Position numbers and translations under genes: made by a program. Positions 9,398 through 20,100 of a stretch of DNA of 64,000 nt are shown here, in pieces. The stretch comes from Deinococcus yavapaiensis KR-236. Lineage in GTDB: Bacteria; Deinococcota; Deinococci; Deinococcales; Deinococcaceae. Every line of letters starts with the position of its first letter. Within the stretch, counting starts at the first letter, position 1. The notes beneath the pieces were generated by a model. It ran no database searches. It was not told the origin of the DNA and saw only the letters and a list, made by a program, of their open reading frames with translations. Where the stretch lies: positions 83,242 to 147,241 of the forward strand of contig NZ_QJSX01000002.1 of NCBI RefSeq assembly GCF_003217515.1, in the 5' to 3' direction.

Positions 9398-10092
9398 GAG
9401 GCCTCGCCCTTTCGTCTCGTCGTGAGCCACGCGCCGAGCAGAGAGCCTCCCATGCCCACGATCAACACCACGAGGCCGCCCGGCAAGCTTTTCGACAACA
9501 ACCACGCGAAGCCGCCCGCGAGGAGCGCCACGACGACCTCGATTCGGCCTTTGAGCAGTGGCACGAGCAGGCCCAGGAAGGCCAGCGGAAACACGAAGTC
9601 CACGCCGAGCCTCGCGGGATCGGGCAGGATACCGCCGAGCAGGGCGCCCGCGAGAGTCGCGAGGTTCCACACGACGTACAGGCTGAGGGCCGCGCCAAGG
9701 TAGAAGCCGAAGGTCGAAGCGCCGCTCGCGATCGTCATGCCGTACGCCTCATCCGTCATGAACCAAGCGCCGAGCGCGCGCTGAACGGGCGTCATCGGAA
9801 TTGCTCGGCCTAGCGACAACCCGTACAGCACGTGACGCACGTTGAGCAGGAAGGTCGTGAGCAAAATCGGCAAGGGGCTCGCTCCCTGCGCGAAGAGACC
9901 CGCCGCCGAGAACTGCGCGCTGCCCGCGAACACCACGAGGCTCATGAGCTGCGTGTCCAAGACGCCGAGGCCGCCCGCACGCGCCGTCACCGCGTACGCC
10001 ACGGCGAAGGGCACGACGCCGAGCCACAAGGGAATCATGGCGAGAAAGCCTCGCCGAAAGGCGACGCGACGTTCGAGGGCACGAGTCGTCAT
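9394..10092 (-). CDS. azlC: AzlC-type branched-chain amino acid transport permease
   Basis: A 232-residue membrane protein with about five to six transmembrane segments, beginning ALERRVAFRRGFLAMIPLWLGVVPFAVAY as is usual for AzlC. The stretch FMTDEAYGMT is the conserved family loop. Start choice: ATG 10092 has TTGACG at 10124-10129 (minus strand) and GATGCT ending 7 bp before it, which fits a leaderless transcript; ATG 10104 and GTG 10107 are also in frame. Forms the large subunit with AzlD, encoded immediately downstream with a 4-bp overlap. Confidence 0.85.
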   Translation of the reverse strand: MTTRALERRVAFRRGFLAMIPLWLGVVPFAVAYAVTARAGGLGVLDTQLMSLVVFAGSAQFSAAGLFAQGASPLPILLTTFLLNVRHVLYGLSLGRAIPMTPVQRALGAWFMTDEAYGMTIASGASTFGFYLGAALSLYVVWNLATLAGALLGGILPDPARLGVDFVFPLAFLGLLVPLLKGRIEVVVALLAGGFAWLLSKSLPGGLVVLIVGMGGSLLGAWLTTRRKGEAS

Positions 10093-10149
10093 GCAGGCCA
10101 GCATCACGTGCGGACGTGCGAGTCGTCAAATTCCGCTCGCCGCCGACCT

Positions 10150-10180
10150 GACCGTGCCGGCCCGCAACTTCGGCACGGTC
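10150..10180. terminator. Inverted repeat, likely terminator of the phosphoglucomutase operon
   Basis: A perfect 10-bp GC-rich inverted repeat (10150-10159 with 10171-10180) with an 11-base loop, about 75 bp beyond the phosphoglucomutase stop on the minus strand and upstream of azlC. No clear U-tract; it could alternatively be an operator for azlC. Confidence 0.4.
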
Positions 10181-10253
10181 GGGTCTACGCTGAAGGCCTC
10201 ATCGGCCGGCACGTCGCCGAGGCCGGAAGGAGATGCCGCTACGAACTCCCGGC

Positions 10254-11735
10254 TTAGGCCCGAGGCGAGGGCGCCGTCGAATCTTCGCCAGCTGAAGACG
10301 AGGAGGCGTTCGGGGTGCCGAAGGCGTGAACGCGGCGCACGGCCTCCGCGAGGAGGACTTGCACGGCGTCCTCACTGGGCGCTTCGACGTACACGCGCAG
10401 CACGGGCTCGGTTCCGCTGCCGCGCAGCATGACGAACGCACCTCCTTGCAGCACGAACTTCACGCCGTCCTTCGTCACGACTTCCTGCACACCCTGACCC
10501 GCGACGTCCGTCCAGTCCAACGACGCGCGCATCGCGCCCTTGATGTCGAAGGCAGGATCGAGATGCAAGTCGACGCGGTCGTAGTGGTGCTCGAAGTTCG
10601 TGAGCCGCTCGATGTCGGCGAACAACGCCGGTAAGCTCTTGCCGCTTTTGGCGACCGCTTCGAGCAAGAGCAGCGAGTTCAAGACGCCGTCGCGCTCGGG
10701 AATGTGTCCCCGCACGGCCAGCCCGCCCGACTCCTCCCCGCCGATGAGGACGGCGAGACGTTCGTCCGCCTCGCCCTCCAAAAAGGCGTCCGTGATGTAC
10801 TTGAAGCCCACGGGCGTCTCGATCACTTCCAAGCCGAGGTGCTCGCACAAACGGTCGATGATGGCGCTCGTCGACACCGTCTTCACGACGCGTCCACGCA
10901 CGCCGCGATCGAACAAGTGCTTGAGCAGGACCGCGAAGATCTGGTGAGAGTTGAACACGCGCCCGCCCGCCAGCACCGCGCCGACGCGGTCCGCGTCACC
11001 GTCCGTGACGCACGCGAAGGTCGGGTCTTGGCACGCGGCGAGCAGGTTCGACACCAATTCGAGGTTCTGAGGAATCGGCTCGGGATTCACGCCGTGAAAC
11101 ATCGGGTGCGGTTCACCACGCACCGGGCGCACGGTCAAGCCCTCGAAGTTCGCGTGCCGAGCGTACTCGCTGATCCACGAACTGCCCGCGCCTCCCATCG
11201 AGTCGTGGTACAGCTCGCCTTGGTACGTTCGCAGCAACGCCACGTCGAGCACGCGGTCGAGCGCCTCGTAGTACGCCTGCCGAACGTCGAACGACTCCAC
11301 GCGGCCTTCCGAACCGAACGGCTCGTCGGGCGCGTCGATGTAGCCTTCCACGTCGCGTGCAATCGACGGGGTGACGCTGCCGCCGTACGGTCCCTTGAGC
11401 TTGTACCCGTTGTACTCGGGCGGATTGTGCGACGCGGTGATCATCACGCCGCCCGCCGCTCCGTAGTGCTTCACGGCGAACGACAAGGCGGGCGTCGGCA
11501 AGAACTCCGTCGCCAGCAGCACGTCCAGACCGCGTCGCGCGAACTCGCCCGCGGCGACGCGGGCGAATCGCGCGCCACCGAAGCGCGTGTCGAACCCGAT
11601 CACGACCCGCTTCCCGCCTTGGGCGCGCAAGTACCGCGCGTGCGCCGCCGCGACGCGCGCGACGTTGTCCTCCGTGAATTCCCGCGCGATGAGCGCGCGC
11701 CAGCCGTCCGTTCCGAATTGAATTTGAACTGCCAT
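10254..11735 (-). CDS. Phosphoglucomutase/phosphomannomutase family protein
   Basis: A 493-residue alpha-D-phosphohexomutase interconverting hexose 1- and 6-phosphates. The phosphoserine loop TASHNP has Ser102; the Mg-binding loop is TDGDADR; the sugar-binding loop GGEESGG and the C-terminal phosphate-binding LRGSGTEPVLRVY are all intact. It is the last gene of the minus-strand operon running from 16873, 44 bp after a glycosyltransferase, with a GAGGAGG site before the ATG. In this context it should supply glucose-1-phosphate or mannose-1-phosphate for the sugar nucleotides made elsewhere in the locus. Glucose versus mannose specificity cannot be read from sequence. Confidence 0.9.
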   Translation of the reverse strand: MAVQIQFGTDGWRALIAREFTEDNVARVAAAHARYLRAQGGKRVVIGFDTRFGGARFARVAAGEFARRGLDVLLATEFLPTPALSFAVKHYGAAGGVMITASHNPPEYNGYKLKGPYGGSVTPSIARDVEGYIDAPDEPFGSEGRVESFDVRQAYYEALDRVLDVALLRTYQGELYHDSMGGAGSSWISEYARHANFEGLTVRPVRGEPHPMFHGVNPEPIPQNLELVSNLLAACQDPTFACVTDGDADRVGAVLAGGRVFNSHQIFAVLLKHLFDRGVRGRVVKTVSTSAIIDRLCEHLGLEVIETPVGFKYITDAFLEGEADERLAVLIGGEESGGLAVRGHIPERDGVLNSLLLLEAVAKSGKSLPALFADIERLTNFEHHYDRVDLHLDPAFDIKGAMRASLDWTDVAGQGVQEVVTKDGVKFVLQGGAFVMLRGSGTEPVLRVYVEAPSEDAVQVLLAEAVRRVHAFGTPNASSSSAGEDSTAPSPRA

Positions 11736-11779
11736 GTGACCTCCTCGAGCTTGCGAGCCGACGTCTCGACCGATCGGGC

Positions 11780-13006
11780 TTACCCGGCCCTTCCGTCCGT
11801 CTCGAACGCGCCGGTTCGAGCGAGCGAGCGATCGGCTCGGCGACGAGCGGCATCTTCGTAAATCGTAGCGATTTGTTGAAGGTGACGCTCGACCGTGTAG
11901 TGCGCGAGGAACGCTTCACGCGCTCCGGTGCGCAAGCGGGCGAGCGTGCCGTCGTCGCTCGCGAGGCGCGTCACCACCTTCGCGAGTTCGGCCGCCGCTC
12001 CCGGCTGGAAGAGCGCGCCCGTTCGATCTTCGCGCACGACGGAACTCAGCGAGCCAATGTCGCTCGCGACGACGGGCAATCCGACCGCGAACGCTTCCAC
12101 CGCCGTCATCGGAAAGCCTTCGTACCACAACGACGGCAACACCAGCATGCGCGCGCGTTGCATCAAGGCGAGCACGTCTGCACGGTCGCGGCGTCCCAAA
12201 AAGCGTACGTTCGGCAAGAGGCGCGTCGCGGCCTCCACCTCACCCGCGAGCGGTCCGTCACCGACGATCACGAGCGGCACGGAGCTTCCGAGCGTCTTCC
12301 ACGCTTCCAGCAGGGTCCGCACGCCTTTCTCGGGCGTGAGGCGGCCCACGAACAACGCGAAGTCGCCGTCGCCCGTACTCATGCCCGGATCGCTCGCGAG
12401 GAAGTTCGGCTTCACCACGAGGCGGTCTGCGGGCAAGCCTCCGGCGAGCATGCGGCCCCGCGCGAAGTCCGTCAAGGTGACGAACGCGTCCACTTCCCGC
12501 GCGTACGTGCCGAGCGCGCGGTGCACGCTCAGCATCGCCGCCGTCGCGCCCGACGCCGCTCGGCTGTCTCGGTAGCACGCGTGCTTCACCCCGGGCCACG
12601 GCACCGCCTTGCCGAGGCAGTCTTCGCACACGTGCCCGTCGCGGTAGAAGAGCGCGTTGAGGCACAGCAGGCGGTAGTTGTGAAGCGTCTGCACGACGGC
12701 CGCGCCGTTCGCGCGCGCCGCGTAGTACGACGCGGGCGACACGAGCGGGAAGGTGTTGTGGAAGTGCACGACGTCGATGGCGTGCCGCTTCACGAGCGCG
12801 CCGACTTCGCGGGCCGCGTCGCGGTTCCACACGGCGCGCGCGGCGGCCGACAAGCCGCCCGCGCCGCCGATCGAGTCGTTGCTGACGGTGTACGTCCACA
12901 CGCGTCCGCCCGCGTCGCGAAGCGCGGCGTGTTCGGCGTGGAAGACTTGATCCTCGCCGCCGCCTTGCTGGTAGAAGTTGTGCACGAGTAAGACGTTCAC
13001 CGCCAC
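11780..13006 (-). CDS. Glycosyltransferase, GT4 family (GT-B fold)
   Basis: A 408-residue retaining GT-B enzyme. The N-terminal acceptor domain opens with NVLLVHNFYQQGGGEDQVF, a hallmark of one GT4 branch that transfers sugars in capsule and O-antigen synthesis. The C-terminal donor domain has FVGRLTPEKGVRTLLEAW, VIVGDGPL and the EX7E-like YEGFPMTAVEAFAVGLPVVAS. Two CxxC-like pairs near residues 125-145 (CLNALFYRDGHVCEDC) are a known feature of this branch. Its start overlaps the previous glycosyltransferase by 10 bp. Sugar donor and acceptor unknown; part of the 16873-to-10254 polysaccharide operon. Confidence 0.88.
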   Translation of the reverse strand: MAVNVLLVHNFYQQGGGEDQVFHAEHAALRDAGGRVWTYTVSNDSIGGAGGLSAAARAVWNRDAAREVGALVKRHAIDVVHFHNTFPLVSPASYYAARANGAAVVQTLHNYRLLCLNALFYRDGHVCEDCLGKAVPWPGVKHACYRDSRAASGATAAMLSVHRALGTYAREVDAFVTLTDFARGRMLAGGLPADRLVVKPNFLASDPGMSTGDGDFALFVGRLTPEKGVRTLLEAWKTLGSSVPLVIVGDGPLAGEVEAATRLLPNVRFLGRRDRADVLALMQRARMLVLPSLWYEGFPMTAVEAFAVGLPVVASDIGSLSSVVREDRTGALFQPGAAAELAKVVTRLASDDGTLARLRTGAREAFLAHYTVERHLQQIATIYEDAARRRADRSLARTGAFETDGRAG

Positions 13007-14169
13007 ACCAGCCTTACGCGGGCGGGAACGTCACTCGCGGCGAGCGCGCGGTACACGTCGCCGTACCGCCGCGCCATCTGCTCCATTCCGAAGCGTTCTC
13101 GCATGTCGGAACGCGCCCGAGCGGCGACCGACGCGTAACCTTGCGGATCGTCGACGACGCGCGCCAAAAGCCGCGAGAACGCCGACACGTCGTTCGGCTC
13201 GGCGAGCAGTTCGTACCCCGCCGGGAAGACTTCGCCGAGGCCCGGCACGTCGCTCGCCACGACGGGTGTTCCCGCCAACAGCGCTTCGATCGCGACGATG
13301 CCGAGGCCTTCGAAGCGCGACGGCATCACGAGCACGTCGTACTCGCCGAGGGCCGCCGCCAAATTCGGAATCGGTCCGGACAAACGCGCCGTCCAAGGCG
13401 CGCTCACGCCGTCCGCCCAGCGTTTCAAATCGCCTTCGAGGCTGCCGTGCCCCAGCAAGGTGACGTCCACGGCGCGCGACGTGAGCGCTCGCGCCCCGTC
13501 CAAGATGGCGGGCAGCAGGCCAGCGCCCTTCTCGGGCTCGAAGCGTCCCGCGAACAGCACCCGCACGGGTCGGTCGTGCGACGAGGCCCGCGTTCCCAGC
13601 GGCGTGGCGCGCACGCCGCTGTACAAGACACGCTCCGGGTGAGAAGCGGCGGACAACCCGACAGACGTGCGGAAGTCTTGCCAGCCTTGCCACGCCGCGT
13701 GCGACACGGCCGTGACTTCCGCGTCCTCCAGTTGTCGCTCCACGAACCGCCCGAGGCGGCGCCAAGCGGGCCAAGGCGTCGAACTGTGAATCGTGCGCAG
13801 CACGCGCGCGCGGGGCTGAAAGGCGAATCGGCCGACCGCGAGCGTCGTCTCGGGAATCTCGGTGTGCACGTGCACGACGTCGGGCCGAACGCGCCGCAGC
13901 ACGCCGTTGAGCCGCCACGCCGCGTGCGCCGCCCCGCCCCGCTTGAACTCGAGCCGCGTGCCCGAGAAGACGGGGATCTGCGCGCGCGCGAGGCGCTCGC
14001 CGAAGTTACGGCCGACGTCGTTTTCGGCGACGCCGAGCACCGCGAAAAACGAGAAGCGGAACTCGTCGCGCAACGCTTCGGCGAGCGACACCGCGACCGA
14101 TTCCGCGCCGCCGAGATCGAGGTGCGTGATGACGTGAAGCACCTTGGGTCGGACAGTCGGCGTGCTCAT
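12997..14169 (-). CDS. Glycosyltransferase, GT4 family
   Basis: A 390-residue GT-B glycosyltransferase starting at ATG 14169 (VLHVITHLDLGGAESVAVSLA is the standard N-terminal glycine-rich loop of the family). The donor half shows VLFAGRFEPEKGAGLLPAIL, LLGHGSL and RFEGLGIVAIEALLAGTPVVAS with both conserved glutamates. The ATG overlaps the stop of the O-antigen-ligase gene as ATGA, so it is translationally coupled. Longer in-frame extension upstream runs inside the preceding gene and is not used. Specificity unknown. Confidence 0.88.
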   Translation of the reverse strand: MSTPTVRPKVLHVITHLDLGGAESVAVSLAEALRDEFRFSFFAVLGVAENDVGRNFGERLARAQIPVFSGTRLEFKRGGAAHAAWRLNGVLRRVRPDVVHVHTEIPETTLAVGRFAFQPRARVLRTIHSSTPWPAWRRLGRFVERQLEDAEVTAVSHAAWQGWQDFRTSVGLSAASHPERVLYSGVRATPLGTRASSHDRPVRVLFAGRFEPEKGAGLLPAILDGARALTSRAVDVTLLGHGSLEGDLKRWADGVSAPWTARLSGPIPNLAAALGEYDVLVMPSRFEGLGIVAIEALLAGTPVVASDVPGLGEVFPAGYELLAEPNDVSAFSRLLARVVDDPQGYASVAARARSDMRERFGMEQMARRYGDVYRALAASDVPARVRLVWR

Positions 14170-15647
14170 GCGCCCGTCCTTTCGGACGTCGCGGCGTTCC
14201 ACCATGCCGAGCGCCGCTGCAATTCCAAGGCGGCGAGCCCGAAGCCGAACACGCTCCAAAACCAGATGCCGCCTTGCGGCCCTTCCAGATACACGTCGAA
14301 CGCCGCGTTGGTCAGGAACGCCGCCCAGTAAGCGAGCAAAAACACGTTGATGCTCGCCCAGCGAAGTTGTCCGGCGCGTCGTGCGCGAAGCGCGGCGAGC
14401 ACGAGGCTCACGGCGAACGCGATTTGCAAGCCCACCCACGCCACGAAGCCGGGAACGCCCGAGCGCGCCAGGAACATGAGGTGACCGCTGTGCGGATTGC
14501 GCAGCGAGCTGTCCTGCGTCACTTGAAAGCCGTCCGCGTCGGCGAGGTTGATGCCGTAGCCTTTTCCCGTCCAGAAGTACGGACCGAACACCGTGTAATT
14601 CACGATGTCGTTCCACCACTCCAACCGCCACGTGCGCGAACCGTCGCGGGTGTCGGTGCCGGTGTTGGAACGCAAGCTTTCCACGTTGAGCAGCAAGCCT
14701 TGAACGGACACTTCACGGTCCACGCCGAGGTTGACTTTCATGTCGAAGGCCACGCCGCACGTGAGAAGCACCAACGAGAGGTACAGCGGTTTGAGCCACG
14801 CGCGACCGGGACGCACCAGCATCACGACGAGCACGCCCACCGCAACCGTCACGAGCGCCGCGCGGCCCGTGAACGTACTCAGGCAGCCGATCAACCACAG
14901 CGCCCACCACAGCCACTCGCGCCCGGCGGTTCCGAGTTTGGTGGCGTACGCTCGATGCAGTCCCAGCAGCAGAAACGCGCCGATTCCGGCGAGGTGCACG
15001 GCGATGTCGCCGCCTTTGGGCGCCAGGATCGGGGTGCCGCTCATCGGCCATGAGGGAATGGCGTTTCCCGCCAGGCGGAACAGCACGAGGCCGAGCGGTC
15101 CGAGCGCGAGAAACCACGGCAGCAGCCGCGTGAACGCGCGCAACGCGCCTTCGAAGCGCCCGAGTTGCAGCACGAGCGTCGCCACGACGATGGCGAACAG
15201 GCCGTACAGCCACGCGGCGGCGTCGCGCAGCGCGTTGATGCCGTACTGACCGACGTACGGCACGGTGTTGAGCAAACCGATCAGCAAAAACACGCCGAGC
15301 GCGAACAGCAAGGGCCGCGTTCGCACGAGGTGCACGCGGCCCACGCGCCAAAGCGCGAGCAACCCGAGGCCGAGCGAGATTTCCCCGATGAACAGGGGCG
15401 GCACGCCGACGTACGCGAAGCCTCGCCCGAGAAAGGCGTACCCGACGAGACACACGCCGACGAGCGTCAAGGCGACGCTCGGCAGGCGCGACCACACGAG
15501 GGCGACGATCGCCGCGCCGATCAGGGCGACGCAAACGGCGGCGGCGGGCACGGGCCAGCGAACGGCGGCGAGCCCCAGGATCGTCGCGGCGATCACGACG
15601 ATCCAGCGCGCATCGAGGCGCTTGAGCGAAAGGGTGGCGCGCGTCAC
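14166..15647 (-). CDS. O-antigen ligase / Wzy-type polymerase family membrane protein
   Basis: A 493-residue polytopic membrane protein from GTG 15647, with roughly eleven to twelve hydrophobic segments and one long external loop (about residues 330-410, containing NTGTDTRDGSRTWRLEWWND and GKGYGINLADADGF). That layout, with the conserved RxxxWxxA/G-like loop residues, is the O-antigen ligase (Wzy_C/WaaL) pattern. Deinococcus-type cells are not known to make LPS, so a role as repeat-unit polymerase or as ligase to another lipid or protein acceptor is more likely; that is inference. Start overlaps the preceding glycosyltransferase stop (GTGA) and its own stop overlaps the next start (ATGA). Confidence 0.82.
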   Translation of the reverse strand: MTRATLSLKRLDARWIVVIAATILGLAAVRWPVPAAAVCVALIGAAIVALVWSRLPSVALTLVGVCLVGYAFLGRGFAYVGVPPLFIGEISLGLGLLALWRVGRVHLVRTRPLLFALGVFLLIGLLNTVPYVGQYGINALRDAAAWLYGLFAIVVATLVLQLGRFEGALRAFTRLLPWFLALGPLGLVLFRLAGNAIPSWPMSGTPILAPKGGDIAVHLAGIGAFLLLGLHRAYATKLGTAGREWLWWALWLIGCLSTFTGRAALVTVAVGVLVVMLVRPGRAWLKPLYLSLVLLTCGVAFDMKVNLGVDREVSVQGLLLNVESLRSNTGTDTRDGSRTWRLEWWNDIVNYTVFGPYFWTGKGYGINLADADGFQVTQDSSLRNPHSGHLMFLARSGVPGFVAWVGLQIAFAVSLVLAALRARRAGQLRWASINVFLLAYWAAFLTNAAFDVYLEGPQGGIWFWSVFGFGLAALELQRRSAWWNAATSERTGA

Positions 15648-16873
15648 GACGCCTCCACCGACGCGCGCGGCGCGGACGCGGTGCCCGCCGCTCGACCCAC
15701 GTCGGCGAGCAAGGCCCCCGTGATCTCGGACGCGAAGCGTTCGGGAGAGAAGCGTGTGGCGGCGTCTTCGTACGCGGCGGTCGCGAAGCGGCGAGCGTCG
15801 ACGGGATGTTCGGCGAGCCACGCGAGGTTGCGCGTGAGGTCGCGCGGATCGTGGGCATCGAACAGCAAGCCGGTCTCCCCGTGCCGTACGAGTTCGGGCA
15901 ACGCGGCGGTGTTCGCGACGATGACGGGAACGCGCGCGAGCATCGCCTCGACGACGACCAAGCCGAATGCTTCGATGTACGAGGGATGCACGTACACGTC
16001 GGCCAAGCCGAGCAGGCGTCGTGCGTCCGGACGTGCGCCCAGGAAGTGCACCCGCTCGCCGCCCGACATTTCCTGGGCGCGCGAACGCATCGCTTCGAGC
16101 AACTCGCCGCGTCCGACGAGGACGAGGCGGGCGTTCGGCACGAGCGGCAACAGCGCTTCGAACGCTTCGAGCAGCACTCGGTGGTTCTTGAGCTCCTCGA
16201 AGCTCGCCGTGTACAAAATCACGAAGTCACGCTCGTCGAACCCGAATTCGGCTCGTCGAGCGCGTTCGTAGGGTCGCCAGCGTTCGCTGCGATCGGGATG
16301 CTCGACGCCGTTGTAGATGACGTGGCTCGCTCCTCGGTGTCGGCGCGGCAAGTTCACGTTTCGCGTCGCGTTCGACACGAACATGAGACTGTCTCGGCGC
16401 GACAAGGTGGTGTACACCAACGCTTTGACGCGGTTGCTCATGACTTCGTTGACGGCGTGCATCCAATACACCACCTTGCAACTCGTGCCCAGCGTCGCGA
16501 GCTTCGCGACGAGGTACGACTTGAGGGTGTTCGCGACGACCACGTCCACGGCGTGCGAGCGCAAGCATCGACGCAAGGCGAGCGCGGGTTTGACGTAACC
16601 GTCGTCGCCAAGCTCGAACAAGGGGACGTCGAGACGGTCGAACTCGGCGCTCATGTCGGGCGTCGACGGCTTGAGCGACGCGACGTGCACGCGGATCAAG
16701 GACGGATCGGCGTACTTCGCGAAGTTGAGCAGCACGTTCGGCACGCCGCCGTGATACGCGAGGCCGCGATCTACGAACGTGACACGCGGCGTGCCGTTAC
16801 GTGAGGCGCGCGCGTTGGGCGAGGGGCGAGCTGGCGAGCCGTTCACACCCTCACCTCTCGCGCTCGCCGACAT
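15644..16873 (-). CDS. Glycosyltransferase, GT4 family, first gene of the operon
   Basis: A 409-residue GT-B enzyme. After a polar N-terminal tail of about 30 residues, the acceptor domain begins with RVTFVDRGLAYHGGVPNVLLNFA. The donor half contains FVILYTASFEELKNHRVLLEAF, RLVLVGRGELL, then HPSYIEAFGLVVVEAMLARVPVIVA with the conserved Glu pair. An AGGA site precedes the ATG by 5 bases. It heads the tightly overlapping minus-strand cluster glycosyltransferase, ligase/polymerase, two more glycosyltransferases, phosphoglucomutase. It is divergent from the NPCBM propeller lipoprotein at 17148, with about 270 bp between them. Confidence 0.87.
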   Translation of the reverse strand: MSASARGEGVNGSPARPSPNARASRNGTPRVTFVDRGLAYHGGVPNVLLNFAKYADPSLIRVHVASLKPSTPDMSAEFDRLDVPLFELGDDGYVKPALALRRCLRSHAVDVVVANTLKSYLVAKLATLGTSCKVVYWMHAVNEVMSNRVKALVYTTLSRRDSLMFVSNATRNVNLPRRHRGASHVIYNGVEHPDRSERWRPYERARRAEFGFDERDFVILYTASFEELKNHRVLLEAFEALLPLVPNARLVLVGRGELLEAMRSRAQEMSGGERVHFLGARPDARRLLGLADVYVHPSYIEAFGLVVVEAMLARVPVIVANTAALPELVRHGETGLLFDAHDPRDLTRNLAWLAEHPVDARRFATAAYEDAATRFSPERFASEITGALLADVGRAAGTASAPRASVEAS

Positions 16874-17038
16874 GGAATTCCTGCGTCCCGCTTCATGGCA
16901 CGAAGCTTAGAAGCGGCGCCGCTAACGGAAGATAAAATTCGGCTTGCCTCGTCGGCGTTACGCGCGCTCCTGGCCAAGGTTTCCTTCCGGCGCGCCGAGT
17001 TGCGCGGGGAACACGCGTGTCGCGACCATGAAACGATG

Positions 17039-17067
17039 TTGTTACGTCCATCGCTGCAAAGTAGGAC
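17039..17067 (+). promoter_or_regulatory. Candidate promoter for the NPCBM-propeller lipoprotein
   Basis: TTGTTA (17039-17044), 17 bp, TAGGAC (17062-17067), about 80 bp upstream of the ATG at 17148. Spacing is ideal, the -10 match is partial. The 16874-17147 gap otherwise holds only the divergent control region. Confidence 0.3.
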
Positions 17068-17147
17068 CATCTCGTGCTCACGAGAACCGATTTCATGGCG
17101 AGCGCTCGTTTCGCGCGTCTCGGTTCCCGCGGGCGAGGAAAGGACGT

Positions 17148-20100
17148 ATGGCTTTGCATCCGAATCTCACTTCCACAACTTCAAGTCGAGCACGGCGACA
17201 GTCGAAGTTCCTCGTTTCCATGAGCGCGTTGCTGGCCCTCGCGGCCTGCTCGGCGCCGCCCGCGACGCCCACCCCGTCATCTCGGACGCTCGAATCGACG
17301 GGAGTGAAGACGGGAAGCAACCCTTACGCGGGCGGCAAGTCGTATCCGTGGAGCGACCGCGTCACGGTCCCGAAAGGCAATCCGTACGCGAACGGCCGAA
17401 GCTACCCCTGGGTGTCGCCGCGCACGAGTCCTGCTCAAGGCGTCGTGCGTGCGCAGCAAACGACGGGCGGCGCGGACACCTTCCTCAGCGACTTGCCTTG
17501 GACGGCGGCGACGAACGCGTGGGGTCCCGTCGAGAAGGACAAGAGCAACGGTGAGTGGGACATCAATGACGGCCGCGCGATCTCCATTCGCGGTCAGACC
17601 TTCGCCAAGGGCCTTGGCACGCACGCCAATTCCAGCGTCACCTACAACGTCAGCGGCCAGTGCACGGCGTTCACGGCGACGCTCGGCGTCGACGACGAAG
17701 TGTCGGGACGCGGCAAGGTCGTGTACCAAGTGTTCGGCGACGGCGTCAAACTTTACGAGTCGGCCGCCCTCACGGGGACGAGCGCGCCCTTACCGATCAC
17801 GGTGGACGTCACGGGCAAGAACGAGTTGAAGCTCGTGGTGACGGACGGCGGCGACGGCATCGACTACGACCACGCCGACTGGGCCGCCGCGAAAGTCACA
17901 TGTACGGCGAGCGCCCCCACGAGCACCTCGTTCCTCAGCGACCTGAAGTGGACGGCGGCGACGAACGCGTGGGGTCCCGTCGAGAAGGACCTCAGCAACG
18001 GCGAGTGGCAAGGCGGCGACGGCCGCGCGATCTCCATTCGCGGTCAGACCTTCGCCAAGGGCCTCGGCACGCACGCCAACTCCAGCGTCACCTACAACCT
18101 CGCCGCGCAGTGCACGACGTTCACGGCGACGCTCGGCCTCGACGACGAAGTGTCGGGACGCGGCAAGGTCGTGTATCAAGTGTTCGGCGACGGCGTCAAG
18201 CTCTACGAGTCGGCCGCCCTCACGGGGACGAGCGCGCCCTTGCCGATCACGGTGGACGTCACGGGCAAGAACGAGTTGAAGCTCGTGGTGACGGACGGCG
18301 GGGACGGCATCGATTACGATCACGCCGATTGGGCCAACGCCAAGGTGAACTGCACGGCGGGGGCCGTGTCCTTCGTCAAAGTCAACTTCCAACCGTCGAA
18401 CACCACCTTGCCCGCCGGTTACATCGCCGATACGGGCGCCGCGTTCGACGAAACGCGCGGCTACGGATGGGTGCGCGAAGACAGCCTCACGGCCACGCAG
18501 CACGTGCCGCTCGACCTCACGCCGAACACCCGCGACCGCGCCCTGCCCGATATCGAGCCGCAACTCAACACCCTCATTCACATGCAATACCCCGTCAACG
18601 GGACGAACACCACCACGATCCGCACGCCCGGCGCGTGGGAGTACAAGCTGCCCAACGGAACGTACACGGTGACGGTCGGCGTCGGCGATCCTACCAACGC
18701 GTACGACAGCAACCACGTCATTAACTTGGAAGGCAGGCCCCTCATCATGGGCTTCGCTCCCAAGGACACGCAAAAGTTCACGACGGCGTCGGACCTCGTC
18801 ACCGTCGCCGACGGACGTCTCACCATCGACGCGATCGGTGGAACGAACACGAAGCTCGACTACGTGCGGATCGATCCGGGCACTCGCCCGTCGGTCGCGA
18901 AGGTGTCGCCGCAAGACGCGCAAACGATGGTAGCGATCAACGTCGGCATCGCCGCCGACCTCAACTTGCCGAATTCCGGCGGCATCGATCCCGCCACGCT
19001 CACGGGGTCCGCCGTTCGTCTTTACGAGGCGAATACGAACACCGCCGTGACGGCGTCGGTGACCACGTCGGGCGGCGGGGACGTCATCGTGCTCAAGCCG
19101 CGCCAAAACCTCAAGGCGAACACCCGCTACTTCTTCGAGGTGACGGACGCCCTCAAGGACCTCAGCGGCGCGAACTTCGTTCCGTTCAGGACGAGCTTCG
19201 TGACGGGCTCGACCGCGACGGGCGGCGGCAACGTCTCGTTCGTACAAATTCCGCAGGCGAACGTGCCCGCCATGCCGTACACGTCCGTCGAGATCGGCCC
19301 TGACAACAAGCTCTACGCGGCGACTCTCACGGGCGAGATTCTGCGCTTCGGCATTGGAAGCGACGGTACGCTCACCGCGCCGCAAGTCCTCGACGCCGTG
19401 CCGAACGCCAACGGCGGTCCGCGCACGATCATCGGATTGAAGTTCGATCCGGCCGCCACGGCCGACAACCTCGTGCTGTGGATCAGCAACAACGCCTTCT
19501 GGGACGGTCAAAGCGACGCGCCCGACTGGAGCGGCAAGATCACGCGGCTCAGCGGCCCCGACCTCGCGACGGTGCAAGACGTCGTGACGGGCCTGCCGCG
19601 CTCGGCGCGCGATCACATGACGAACTCGTTGGAATTCAAGCCGAGCGATCCGAACACCTTGTACGTCCTGCAAGGCAGCATGAGCGCGATGGGCGCGCCG
19701 GACAACGCCTGGTCGCGCCGCGCCGAACACCTGCTCAACGCCGCCATCTTGAAAGTCGACGTGGCGAAGGTGATGGCGTCGCCCGTGAACGTCAAGACGG
19801 AGGACGGCGGAACGTACAATCCGTACGCGACGAACGCCCCGGTCACGATTTACGCGACGGGCATCCGCAATGCCTTCGACATGGTCTGGCACACGAACGG
19901 TCAGCTGTACGTTCCCACGAACGGCTCGGCGGCGGGCGGCAACACGCCCGGCACGCCCACCCCGTTGCCCGCCGCGTGCGGTTCGCGGCCTGACGGCGCG
20001 TACACCGCTCCCGCCGTTCCGGCGCTCACGAACGTCGGCAGCACGCAGCACGACTACCTGTTCCGCATCACGCCCGGCGGCTACTACGGTCACCCGAATC